DNA of 64,000 nt from Planctomyces sp. SH-PL14 (GTDB taxonomy: Bacteria; Planctomycetota; Planctomycetia; Planctomycetales; Planctomycetaceae): positions 2,808,001 to 2,872,000 of the forward strand of contig NZ_CP011270.1 of the NCBI RefSeq assembly GCF_001610835.1, in the 5' to 3' direction. Below are positions 48,117-56,755 of this stretch, piece by piece (position 1 is the stretch's first letter; every line of letters starts with the position of its first letter). The notes below the pieces were generated by a model that ran no database searches, was not told the origin of the DNA, and worked only from the letters and a program-made list of their open reading frames with translations. A program made the translations under genes and the position numbers.

Positions 48117-48704
48117 ATGCCGCAGATCATCGAAGGAATCCTGACGACGCGGAACGAGGACGGCACGACGAACGTCGCCCCCATGGGGCCGATCGTCCGC
48201 CCGGACTGGACGGAGTTCGTCTTTCGCCCCTTTCCGACCTCCGTCACCTACCACAACCTCAAGCGGACCGGGCAGGGGGTCTTTCACGTCACGGACGATG
48301 TCCGGCTGATCGTGGAAGCGGCCCTCGACCTGCCGTCCCCCGAGCGGGAGTTCCAGCCGACCAGTCGGGTTGAAGGGGAAGTCCTGGCGCAGACGTGCCG
48401 CTGGTACGAGGTCGAGGTTCAGTCGATCGACGAATCGGGCCAGCGCCCCCGGATGGCGGCCCGGGTTGTCGCCGAGGGGCGGATCCGCGACTTCTGTGGC
48501 TTCAACCGGGCGAAGCACGCCATTGTCGAAGCGACGATCCTGGCGACGCGGCTTCACCTGCTGACCCGGGGGGAGGTCGATCGGCAGATCGCGATGCTGG
48601 GGGTCACGGTCGAGAAGACCGCGAGTCCCGAGGACGCCGAGGTGTTTGAGATCGTCCGGCGGTTCGTCCGCGAGCATGTGCCGCCGACGCCGATCGAGGC
48701 GTAA
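48117..48704 (+). CDS. DUF447 family protein
   Basis: This is about 195 residues from MPQIIEGIL, with EDGTTNVAPMGP, FRPFPTSVTYHNL, GQGVFHVTDDV, RDFCGFNRAKHAIVEATILA. This fits DUF447, a flavin-reductase-like split-barrel family shared by methanogens and planctomycetes and often near C1-transfer genes. No C1 genes are visible here. The ATG at 48117 is chosen over an upstream start at 48099. Confidence 0.8.
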   Translation: MPQIIEGILTTRNEDGTTNVAPMGPIVRPDWTEFVFRPFPTSVTYHNLKRTGQGVFHVTDDVRLIVEAALDLPSPEREFQPTSRVEGEVLAQTCRWYEVEVQSIDESGQRPRMAARVVAEGRIRDFCGFNRAKHAIVEATILATRLHLLTRGEVDRQIAMLGVTVEKTASPEDAEVFEIVRRFVREHVPPTPIEA

Positions 48705-48717
48705 GGAAACGACGTCC

Positions 48718-49028
48718 TTGCCGGGACGACTCGATAGCTCAAACCCAACGTGCCACGGCAGCCTGGGTCAAGGGGGTCTCACCCCCTTGCCGCCGGAGGC
48801 CTCTTCTCGGAGGAACCGTGGGACACAACGGGCGCCCCTTTGTGGAACCGGCGTTGAGAACTCACCGCTCGCCCGGAAATCGAAGCGGGTTGGTGAGGGG
48901 GGCATCCGGCACGGTGTCCGCGTTTGGACACGTGGTCCTTCAGACATCTCTCGACGAGAGGGCCTCCGGCGGGCAAGAGGGGCGTTGCCCCCTTGCATCC
49001 CCCACCAGGGGTGCCCCCTGGACCCCGG
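48718..49028 (+). repeat. Dispersed intergenic repeat, copy C
   Basis: This 311-bp copy begins TTGCCGGGACGACTCG and ends CCCCCTGGACCCCGG. The left hairpin is AAGGGGGTCTCACCCCCTT followed by GCCGCCGGAGGC; the right end has GCCTCCGGCGGGC and a second hairpin. It lies between two plus-strand genes. Short frames on both strands overlap it and are not called. Confidence 0.85.
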
Positions 49029-49104
49029 ATTATTCGTCCGCTGACACGGCTGCCTCCTCCCTAGACGCTCGTCCCTACACCCTCATCCCCTCTATGATCC
49101 CCGG

Positions 49105-50331
49105 ATGTCACAGATCCCGGTTTCCATCGCCTACGGCAGCGCCCGTCCCCTCTCACTTTCTATCGACCCGGCCCGGCTGCGCCTGAACTTCGTCCCCCCC
49201 CCGGCCGTCGCCGGACTGACGGAAAAGCTCGACGAACTCCTCGAACAACCGCTGGAGTTTCCCGCCCTGCGACAGGCGATCGTCCCCGGCGACCGCGTGG
49301 CCCTCGTCCTCGACCAGCGCGTCCCGCAGGGAGAACAGGTCCTCTCCAGCGTCGTCCGGCTTCTGACTTCGCATGGCGTCGAGGCCGGGGACATCCTCGT
49401 GCTCCAGCCGGCCGATCTCCGCGGCCAGCGGGCCCGCGATCCCCGCGGCGCCCTCGCGCCGGAAGCGGCCCGCGACGTTCAGTGGGCCACCCACGACCCC
49501 ACCATCGAGGACGGCGCAGCCTACCTTGCCTCGACCGCTGGCGGCGAGCGGATCTATCTCAGCAAGAAGCTCCTCGACTCCGACGTCATGGTCATCCTCG
49601 GAGCGACGACGTTCGATCCCGTCCTCGGCTATCGCGGCACCGGCAGCGCACTCTACCCGGGCCTTTCAACGACCGAGGCCCTCCGCAAATCGATGGGACA
49701 GGGGCACGACGAACTGGGCCCGGACGACAGCCGCCCGATCCGCCAGATGATCGATGAGATCCAGTGGCTCGCCGGACTGCAGTTCGTCGTTCAGGTCATT
49801 CCGGGAGCGGGAGGGATGGCCGGGGGAGTCTTCGCCGGATCGGCCGACGCCGTCTTCCGCGAAGCCCGCGCGGCGCTCGGCGCCGCATGGAAGATCGCCG
49901 CCGGCGAGCGGGCCGAGATGGTCATTGTCTCGGTCGACGAGCCGGCGTCGCGGCAGACCTGGTTCGAGATCGGAGCCGCCCTCGACGTCGCCCGCCGCCT
50001 CGTCTCGAAGGACGGCCGGATCATCCTCCTGAGCCAGATCCAGGCGCCGCTGTCGGAAGGGATGGAGATCCTCCGGGAAGCTCACAAGCCGCGCGACGCC
50101 CTGAAGCCGCTCCGCGAGCGTCAGCCCGCCGACCTGATCCCGGCGACCCAGATCGCGCAGGCCCTCGACTGGGCGAACGTCTATCTCCTGAGCCGCCTTC
50201 CGGGTGACACGGTCGAAGACCTGTGCATCGTTCCGCTCAACGACATCGCCGAGGTAGAGCGGCTCGTCGAACAGGCCGAAGACGTCACCGTTGTGGGCGC
50301 GGCGCATCACGTCAGCGTGACCGCGTCTTAA
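49105..50331 (+). CDS. LarA-like (lactate racemase N-terminal domain) protein lacking a nickel ligand
   Basis: This is 408 residues with the lactate racemase-type N-domain motif VALVLDQRVPQGEQVL and the LSKKLLDSDVMVILG, then GYRGTGSALYPGL core. In true LarA the Lys here carries the nickel-pincer cofactor and the following His (PH) ligates nickel; here the Lys is kept but the His position is Asp in TTFDPVLG. The protein may therefore catalyse another reaction or bind without nickel. The family is widespread in planctomycetes with unknown substrates. Confidence 0.7.
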   Translation: MSQIPVSIAYGSARPLSLSIDPARLRLNFVPPPAVAGLTEKLDELLEQPLEFPALRQAIVPGDRVALVLDQRVPQGEQVLSSVVRLLTSHGVEAGDILVLQPADLRGQRARDPRGALAPEAARDVQWATHDPTIEDGAAYLASTAGGERIYLSKKLLDSDVMVILGATTFDPVLGYRGTGSALYPGLSTTEALRKSMGQGHDELGPDDSRPIRQMIDEIQWLAGLQFVVQVIPGAGGMAGGVFAGSADAVFREARAALGAAWKIAAGERAEMVIVSVDEPASRQTWFEIGAALDVARRLVSKDGRIILLSQIQAPLSEGMEILREAHKPRDALKPLRERQPADLIPATQIAQALDWANVYLLSRLPGDTVEDLCIVPLNDIAEVERLVEQAEDVTVVGAAHHVSVTAS

Positions 50332-50355
50332 GGCGCGTCGGCGGGACGGTGCCGG

Positions 50356-51522
50356 CTAAGCGAACTTCCAGATCGCCTGCCGCAGTTGTGCTTCGGGAGC
50401 GGTCTTGAGCCGCTCGTACCACACGGTCACGAGCCGACCATCCGCCCGCTCGACCGTCGACGGATACCCCAGGTCGCCCCCCGCTCCATCCCCGGAAATC
50501 GTCGCCGGCGCGCTCCACGTCTTCCCGTGGTCCTCGCTCACCCGCACCTGATTCCCGAACGGCGCCCGCCGATAGCCGTACGACATCAGGAGCCGCCCAT
50601 CCCGCAGCCGCAGCAGATGGCTCGGCAACCCCCATACACCGATGGACCGCGGAACGGACCACGTCTTTCCGCCGTCCGTCGACTCCGACTGCAGCGTCTC
50701 CCCCGCGTTCGGCTTGTTGTGGTTCCGGATGTGGCACACGATCGTCCCGTTCGCCGCCTCGACCGCGTGCATCTCGTGATACTCCTTGTGATTGTCTCCT
50801 GGCCGCGTCGGGATATCGGCGAGCCATTCCCAGCTCTGACCATCATCGGTCGACCGGCACACCCCGACCTTCCGGTCCGGCTCCCAGAGCGCCACGCCGG
50901 GATAGAGAAGCCCGCCGCCCGTCAGGCTCACCGGTCCGTGCGGACTGTTGACCGGCACCCGGTAGCGGGCTGACCAGTTCACCCCGCCGTCGGTCGACCG
51001 CAGCATCCAGCATCCCAGCTCGGCCTGCCGCTGCTCGGCGGAGATCCGGTTGTGAACGGCCCGCCACTCGTTGAGCAGCTTTTCGTCCCAGGCTCCCGGC
51101 TGTCCCGCCGCGATCGCTTCTGCCTTCTTGAGCACCGGCTCGTAGGCGAGCGACGTGAACGTCGTGATGAGGATGGTTCCCTTGGCGGTTTCGACGACGC
51201 CGGCATCGCGGTCGTCGATGGGACCGTCGTAGATCACCTGTGGCCACCGCCACGTCTTGCCGCCATCCTGGGACCGCATCAGTTCCACGCGGCCGAACGG
51301 ACAGACGTGCGTCTCCCGGCCGCCGGAGAAGACCAGCAGGAGTTCGCCATTGGCCCGCGCCGCGACCGTTGGCCAGCCGTGATAGAGCGGGGCCTTGTAG
51401 CTGATGATCCGGGTCTCTTCGACCTCGATCCCGGGGCCTGCGGCGGGGGGTGTGTCGCCCCAGGCGGTCCGCGCGCCGAGTGCCAGGACCATGGATGAGC
51501 GCAGCCAGTTCCGGCGATCCAT
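50356..51522 (-). CDS. Tat-exported sialidase/BNR-repeat protein
   Basis: This is 388 residues. The N-terminus MDRRNWLRSSMVLALGARTA is a twin-arginine export signal. Five Asp-box motifs mark a six-bladed sialidase propeller: SQDGGKTW, STDGGVNW, STDDGQSW, STDGGKTW, SEDHGKTW. HGWPTVAARANGELLLVFSGG and YPSTVERADGRLVTVWYE fit the exo-alpha-sialidase-like fold. Whether it cleaves sialic acid or another sugar is unclear. The start at 51522 is chosen because it puts the Tat motif at the N-terminus; a longer frame to 51609 exists. Confidence 0.85.
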   Translation of the reverse strand: MDRRNWLRSSMVLALGARTAWGDTPPAAGPGIEVEETRIISYKAPLYHGWPTVAARANGELLLVFSGGRETHVCPFGRVELMRSQDGGKTWRWPQVIYDGPIDDRDAGVVETAKGTILITTFTSLAYEPVLKKAEAIAAGQPGAWDEKLLNEWRAVHNRISAEQRQAELGCWMLRSTDGGVNWSARYRVPVNSPHGPVSLTGGGLLYPGVALWEPDRKVGVCRSTDDGQSWEWLADIPTRPGDNHKEYHEMHAVEAANGTIVCHIRNHNKPNAGETLQSESTDGGKTWSVPRSIGVWGLPSHLLRLRDGRLLMSYGYRRAPFGNQVRVSEDHGKTWSAPATISGDGAGGDLGYPSTVERADGRLVTVWYERLKTAPEAQLRQAIWKFA

Positions 51523-51668
51523 TCGGTTCACGTCACGCCTTTCCGCACGATGCCGCGGTTGGCGACGCGAGCGCGAAGGGCGCTCCGCCGGTCCGGGCAC
51601 TTTGTTCATTGTGCCGCCAGACAGGAGGATCGCAACCCGCGCGGAATGGCCGGCTCAAATCGCGTCCC

Positions 51669-51987
51669 AGCCGGCACGGCTCCCATAGCTCAAACCCAAT
51701 GTGCTACGGCAGCCTGGGGTCAAGGGGGCCACGCCCCCTTGCCGCCGGAGGCACTCCTGTGAGGAACCGTGGTATGCAACGGATGCCCGCTTTGTGGAAC
51801 CGGCAGTGAGAACTCACCGCTCACCCTGGAATCCCCGCGGGTTGGTGACGGGGCATACGACACGGTGTCCGCGCGTGGACACATACTTCTTCCGACGGTG
51901 TCCGACGAGACGGCCTCCGGCGGGCAAAGGGCCAGAAAGACAACACAGGCCCCTCTGCACTCCCCACCAGGGTGCCCCTGGACCCGA
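51669..51987 (+). repeat. Dispersed intergenic repeat, copy D
   Basis: This 319-bp copy begins AGCCGGCACGGCTCCCATAGC and ends CCCCTGGACCCG. The left hairpin CAAGGGGGCCACGCCCCCTTG is perfect; the right hairpin has decayed (GGCAAAGGGCCAGAAAG). It lies between two minus-strand genes. Confidence 0.83.
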
Positions 51988-52007
51988 CTTGATGTCGTTC
52001 TCCTGCC

Positions 52008-53375
52008 TTAGAGCTGAGTCGGCTCCGGTTCCCCCTGCAACGCCGGTTCGGCCCGCGCCGGCTTCTCCTCCTCGCGTGCGGTCACCGGGAGACCGAAGCT
52101 GGCGATCAGCAGCAGCGCGCCGCCAAACACGATCCCCAGCACAAGCGCATTCTTCACGACCCAGGTCACCCCATCCCCACCATCCGTCAGATGCCCCGCC
52201 GGACGCGCGGGAGCAAGCGAGATCGTCGGGACGTCGGTCTCCGGGTTCGTCGGGTCGGGCCCCAGAGGAGGCAACGCCGCTCGCGATCCCTCCTCGGCCA
52301 CCGGCCGCGCGAGACGAAGCTCCGGTCCCGCGACAGGCGGAACCGCAGGAGCCAGGCTCGCGATCACGTTCATGTCCGAAGCCGGAGGCGATTCGGACTG
52401 CGACCGGTCGAGGGCCTCGGCAACGTCCACCATCGTCCAGAATCGGTCATCCGGCCGCGGAGAAACGAGCCGATCGACAATGTCGGCGAGCGCCGGCGAG
52501 ACGCCGGGACGAAGCGTGCGGACCGGAGGGGTCGGCTCCTGCCGCCGCGCCGACCAGGAACGGTCGTCGCCGCCAGGAGCGGGCGCTGAATGACCGGTGA
52601 GGAGGGAATAGAAGGTCCGGCCGAGTCCGGCCAGGTCATCCCCCCCGCTGAACTGGGAGCCGTCTGCCCCGGGCTCGGAAGCTGAGACCGGGACAAAGCC
52701 GGCCGGCAGCACCCGGACGGTGCCGGCGGCATCGATCAGCAGGTTCTCCGCGCGGACGTCGCCATGCCGCTGTCCCGCCTCGTGCAGGCGGGACAGCCCC
52801 TGGACCGTCTGCCGGAAGAGGCTCACGACCTCGCTCATCGGTATGGCGTTCCGCCGGGCCCGCGTCTCCAGGATCTCGGCGTCGTCGTGTCCGTCTTCCA
52901 GCGGCATCGCGAGGTAATGGATCGCATTGATCCCCGCGGAGTCCGTTCCGACATCGGAGATCCGCAGGAGGTGCGGATCCTCGGGGATCGACGCGGCCTC
53001 CATCGACTGGCGGAGCCGCTCCAGAATGGCCTCGTCCGGACCGCGGCGGGGAAGGTCGATCTTGAGCACGCAGGGCTCGCCGGTCGGGACACGCTCCGCG
53101 AGATAGGTCGATCGCGTCTCCTGCCGGTGCAGGGGCTTTCGCAGCCGATACGGTCCCAGGTGGAAGCCGTGGAACTTCCCCTGCAGCAGCGCCTCGGACT
53201 GCCAGGGGGTGACCAGGCCGCGGCGGACCATCTCGTGAGCGAGCCGATCGGCGTCCCACGAACAGGCCCCGCGGAACTCAAGGTCGCGGACAAAGTCACT
53301 GAGACGGGATTCGGAGACGATTCCGCTCAGGCGCGTTCCAGCCAGGAACGATTCGACGGTGTGCAGGGAGGACAT
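52008..53375 (-). CDS. Membrane-anchored Ser/Thr pseudokinase
   Basis: This is about 455 residues. LGPYRLRKPL begins the kinase domain near residue 72, with the ATP lysine in PCVLKIDLP. The catalytic loop reads GQRHGDVRAENLLI (HRDxxxxN replaced by HGDxxxxN) and the DFG motif is replaced by PAGF, so the metal-binding Asp is missing and the protein is probably inactive or altered. An N-terminal helical segment (AHEMVRRGLVTPWQSEALLQ) is typical of planctomycete kinases. A Pro-rich linker and one membrane helix (VVKNALVLGIVFGGALLLIA) end the protein. The start is uncertain (53375, or upstream to 53474). Confidence 0.8.
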   Translation of the reverse strand: MSSLHTVESFLAGTRLSGIVSESRLSDFVRDLEFRGACSWDADRLAHEMVRRGLVTPWQSEALLQGKFHGFHLGPYRLRKPLHRQETRSTYLAERVPTGEPCVLKIDLPRRGPDEAILERLRQSMEAASIPEDPHLLRISDVGTDSAGINAIHYLAMPLEDGHDDAEILETRARRNAIPMSEVVSLFRQTVQGLSRLHEAGQRHGDVRAENLLIDAAGTVRVLPAGFVPVSASEPGADGSQFSGGDDLAGLGRTFYSLLTGHSAPAPGGDDRSWSARRQEPTPPVRTLRPGVSPALADIVDRLVSPRPDDRFWTMVDVAEALDRSQSESPPASDMNVIASLAPAVPPVAGPELRLARPVAEEGSRAALPPLGPDPTNPETDVPTISLAPARPAGHLTDGGDGVTWVVKNALVLGIVFGGALLLIASFGLPVTAREEEKPARAEPALQGEPEPTQL

Positions 53376-53629
53376 GAGGACCGATCCGGCGCGAAGCGTT
53401 TCAGGGACTCGGAAAGGGGAGCCGCCGGAGATCGCCCGCCAGAATTCGGCGGATGCGAAAATCTCGCACAACAACTCCTCGTCCTACTAACGTTCCCGAT
53501 AGAAACGCCGCGGGACAGCCCGTTGACCCGGAAGCGCACGAATCACTGCGTTGATGAAAGGAAGCAACGCGAGACACCCGGACGGTCGTCACATTCGGAA
53601 CAGACGTCAGATCCGGCACTGTGTCCCAA

Positions 53630-53949
53630 CCGGGTCCAGGGGCACCCTGGTGGGGGATGCAAGGGGGCAACGCCCTCTTGCCCGCCGGAGGCCTGGCCGT
53701 CGAGAGATGTCTGAAGGAGCACGTGTCCAAGCGCGGACAAAGTGTCGTACGCCCCCTCATCTAACCCGCGGGGATTGCAGAGTGGGCGGTGTGTTGTGAG
53801 GGAGTCCTCAACGCCGGCTCCACAAAGGGGACGTCCGTTGTGTCCCATGTTTCAGCGAGGAAGAGGCCTCCGGCGGCAAGGGGGTGAGACCCCCTTGACC
53901 CCGGCTGCCGTGGCACGCTGGGTTGAGCTGAGACGCTGTGCCGGCAAGG
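53630..53949 (-). repeat. Dispersed intergenic repeat, copy E
   Basis: This 320-bp copy is in minus orientation: it begins CCGGGTCCAGGGGCACCC and ends GCTGTGCCGGCAAGG. It has the CCAGGG-GCA-CCCTGG hairpin, GCAAGGGGGC, the central block GTCCTCAACGCCGGCTCCAC and a left-end hairpin AAGGGGGTGAGACCCCCTT. It lies between the pseudokinase gene and the next minus-strand gene. Confidence 0.86.
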
Positions 53950-53986
53950 ACGTCGTCCGAGCCAGCGGGACAACGCATTTCTACCG

Positions 53987-55822
53987 CTAGCCCCTGTTAG
54001 CTCCGCTGGGCTTCGACTGTTGGGGAGCGCCCCCCTCCTCCGAGATCTCCTCCGGCCGGAAGGCGACATCGATGAGAGTCGTCACCCCCCGTCCGGACTT
54101 GCTGAACCCCTTGCGGAGATGGAACCGCCACAGGAGTTCCTCGTCCGGCATGTCGAGGACCGGCGTCGACGGGATGAAGGTCTCCAGCGTCTCGCCCGGA
54201 GCGAGCTCGTGGCCCAGCTCCTGCCCCTTGAGAACATTCTGGTCGGTGTGCGGATGGGTCAGCATGTAGCCGAACGCGCGGTGGTCCGAGGCCTTGGCGA
54301 TGAAATTGTTCGTCTGATATCCCGGAGTCAGCCCGATCGGCTGCTTCGTGTAGACGAGATACCGGTCCAGGACCGGAATCGTCTGGTCCTGGGAGACGTT
54401 GCGGAAGCGGATCCAGAGCTTGACGACCGGCCCTTCCGGGAGCGGGGCGAGCGACGGATCGACGGGGTTCACGTACTCCACCATGCCGCGGGTCAGCCGG
54501 ACCGGCTCGACCTCGATGTTGCCGAACCGCCGCTTCTCACCCAGGCGGATCCTGTGGCCCGGATTGAGCTCCACATCCTGCTGCATCACCTTGACCTGGC
54601 CCGCCTTCAGGACCGGCATGTCCGGAAGACTTTCGAGCCGGTCCTCGCGGACCGACTTGTCCATCAGCCGCTTGAACAGGATTCCGGCGGCGATCGTCGA
54701 CAGGACCGCGTAGCTGATGAGCGCGATCTTGAGAGTATCGCGCTTCGGTGCGGGCCTGGACGCGGGGACGCGGCTGGTCGAAGGCCCGGAGTCCGAAGTG
54801 AAGGCTGAGTCGGACGCAGCCGAAGAGTGCCACGGCGCATCGCCGGTTGCCTCATCCGCCGCCGGAGCGGCCCCCGTCATCGCGGCCACGCCCAGCGCCG
54901 CGGCCCCGAAGGCCGCTGCTTCTTCGAGAGGGAGCGGAAATCCCGCCGGCAAGGTCTCGAGTGTCTGCTGCTCAGCCGCCGCCTCGTCCGCAGGTGTCGT
55001 AGGGCTGGCGTCGCCGCTGGCAACGTCGCCGGTCGGACTCAACTCCGACGGAGGCGCGGTCGGCGCGGGCGACGAAACGGTCGACAGTTCATTGGCGGTC
55101 AGAGAGGACGTTGCGGTCGGGAAGACGAACGTCGCGTACGGGTCTTCTCCCTCGTGACCGGGCATCGGTGCCGGCTCGGGCGCCGTCACAGGTTCGGCGG
55201 CCGCGTCGGCCACGCTCGCCTCTGCGCTGACTGCCGGGACGTCGGACGGGGGGGCAGGTTCAGCTTCCGATGCCGCCGGTTCCACGACCGCGGCATCGGC
55301 CACGGTCGGCGGCTCCTGCTCAGTCTCGAAAGGGGGCTCGACGCCGATATCGAGCGCCGCCAGTCCTCCATCCTCGGGAAGGGGGATCGGAACCGTCGTG
55401 TCGAACACCGGGCGCGGGAAGGAGAATTCCCCCGGCTCGTTGGCCAATGGCGAGGGATTCCCCGGCGTCTCCGGGCTCTCGCCGAATTCCCCGGTCCCCG
55501 ATTCCCCGGTCCCTGTTGCCCCTGTCCCCGCCGTTCTGGTCTCCTCCGCTGCCGCGGTCGGTTCCAGGGGGAGCGTGTGGACGGAGGACTCGGCCGCCGC
55601 TTTGACCGCCGCGGCATCGAGCACATCCGTGTTCGACTCCGCCACCTTGTTCAGACCCAGCCGTCCTTCGGAGGAGGCCAGCGTCGAAGAAGGGAGATCG
55701 TCGAAGATCGAGCTGCTGACTTCGTCCGGAGGAGTCTCGGCCCGTCCGACCGAGGAATCACTCATGACGTGCGAATCTTGTCCATCCGGGCGCGTACCGG
55801 GATCTGAGTTGTTGAGCGACAT
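53987..55822 (-). CDS. Acidic low-complexity protein with one membrane helix and a C-terminal beta domain
   Basis: This is about 611 residues from MSLNNSDPGTRPDG; the frame is open to 56086 and a longer start is possible. The first 390 residues are rich in Ala, Pro, Glu and Ser with little structure. A membrane helix (TLKIALISYAVLSTIAAGIL) follows, and the last 180 residues form a beta-rich domain (VKLWIRFRNVSQDQTIPVLD, TLETFIPSTPVLDMPDEELL). Cytoplasmic disordered and extracytoplasmic folded parts are likely. No family was recognised; it may be planctomycete-specific. Confidence 0.6.
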   Translation of the reverse strand: MSLNNSDPGTRPDGQDSHVMSDSSVGRAETPPDEVSSSIFDDLPSSTLASSEGRLGLNKVAESNTDVLDAAAVKAAAESSVHTLPLEPTAAAEETRTAGTGATGTGESGTGEFGESPETPGNPSPLANEPGEFSFPRPVFDTTVPIPLPEDGGLAALDIGVEPPFETEQEPPTVADAAVVEPAASEAEPAPPSDVPAVSAEASVADAAAEPVTAPEPAPMPGHEGEDPYATFVFPTATSSLTANELSTVSSPAPTAPPSELSPTGDVASGDASPTTPADEAAAEQQTLETLPAGFPLPLEEAAAFGAAALGVAAMTGAAPAADEATGDAPWHSSAASDSAFTSDSGPSTSRVPASRPAPKRDTLKIALISYAVLSTIAAGILFKRLMDKSVREDRLESLPDMPVLKAGQVKVMQQDVELNPGHRIRLGEKRRFGNIEVEPVRLTRGMVEYVNPVDPSLAPLPEGPVVKLWIRFRNVSQDQTIPVLDRYLVYTKQPIGLTPGYQTNNFIAKASDHRAFGYMLTHPHTDQNVLKGQELGHELAPGETLETFIPSTPVLDMPDEELLWRFHLRKGFSKSGRGVTTLIDVAFRPEEISEEGGAPQQSKPSGANRG

Positions 55823-56124
55823 AAAGCCTAGCGTGCCATCGCCAAAGACCGTTGAAGCCGCCATCGTGCCATGCCGCGGAGGAATTCGCAACACGCTGTC
55901 CGAAAGGACAGTTTTCCGGATCGCGCTGCCGGGAGCCGTCGGTGGAAAGCGGGCGTTTCCGTTCGCCTGCGGGGCAGCTGTTTCCGTAGACTCCTCGTCA
56001 GGGACGGGCGATTGAACGGGTTGTGCCGGAGCAGCCATCCCGCGGAGCGCGGTCGGACCAGCCGATTTCCGAGCCGTCGCCGGCACGTTTCTCCCCTGGC
56101 ATTCGAATCTCGCAGGATCAGGCC
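55823..56124. other. Divergent region between the low-complexity protein gene and the DUF5658 gene
   Basis: If the start at 55822 is right this is a 302-bp divergent promoter region. Part of it is open in the minus frame and could be coding if translation starts at 56086. Confidence 0.4.
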
Positions 56125-56514
56125 ATGACCGACCGCCGCCGTCACCGAGGCTGGAAGGAACTGCTGCTGGGCCGGCTGCCGCTCGAGACGGAGACGAACG
56201 TCTTCATCCTGGTCAACCTGCTCGACTTCTTCATGACGTACTGGATGCTCATGTCGGCTCAGCCGGAGAACGGCCGGTTCTACGAGGCCAACCCGTTCGC
56301 GAGCTACTTCCTCTACCGCTGGGGGGTGACCAAGGGGCTGCTGGGCTACAAGCTGACAACGGTTCTCGTCGTCTGCCTGATCGCCCAGATCGTGGCCCTC
56401 ACGCGGCTGGAAACCGCGCGGCGGCTGCTGATCTTCGGGACGCTCGTCATCGCCGGCGTGGTCGTCTACAGCGGCCTGCTCTACGTCCGCCACACCGGCG
56501 GCCCGCTCGTCTGA
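56125..56514 (+). CDS. DUF5658 family membrane protein
   Basis: This is about 129 residues from MTDRRRHRG. NVFILVNLLDFFMTYWMLM, EANPFASYFL, KLTTVLVVCLIAQIVAL and LIFGTLVIAGVVVYSGLLYV form three or four membrane segments with the N-x-x-D-F pattern of DUF5658. The function is unknown. It stands alone on the plus strand. Confidence 0.75.
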   Translation: MTDRRRHRGWKELLLGRLPLETETNVFILVNLLDFFMTYWMLMSAQPENGRFYEANPFASYFLYRWGVTKGLLGYKLTTVLVVCLIAQIVALTRLETARRLLIFGTLVIAGVVVYSGLLYVRHTGGPLV

Positions 56515-56755
56515 GGTCCCAGGCAGCGGCGATCTCGACGCTCGTCCTGTCTCGGCACGGCCGGAGCAAACTTCTCCGAACCTTGACACCCGCGCCCCGT
56601 CTCGGCACCTTACAAATCGACGTTCACGCATGTGACTGTCGCTCCGAGTCCCTCCTCCCCCGACCGATGGACGCCCGGTCCATCTCCCGGTCCACTGTTG
56701 ACCGGCCCCGCCCGCTCGCCTCCCTCGCCCCCAGCCCGCCTAGGGAAAGCTGTCT

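Noticed and set aside
48768-49186. Similar small proteins (MGHNGRP..., SGGQEG...) in several repeat copies
   Set aside because: Frames are open on both strands and shift by indels between copies, so similarity reflects the repeat, not selection on a protein. A ribosome-profiling signal would change this.
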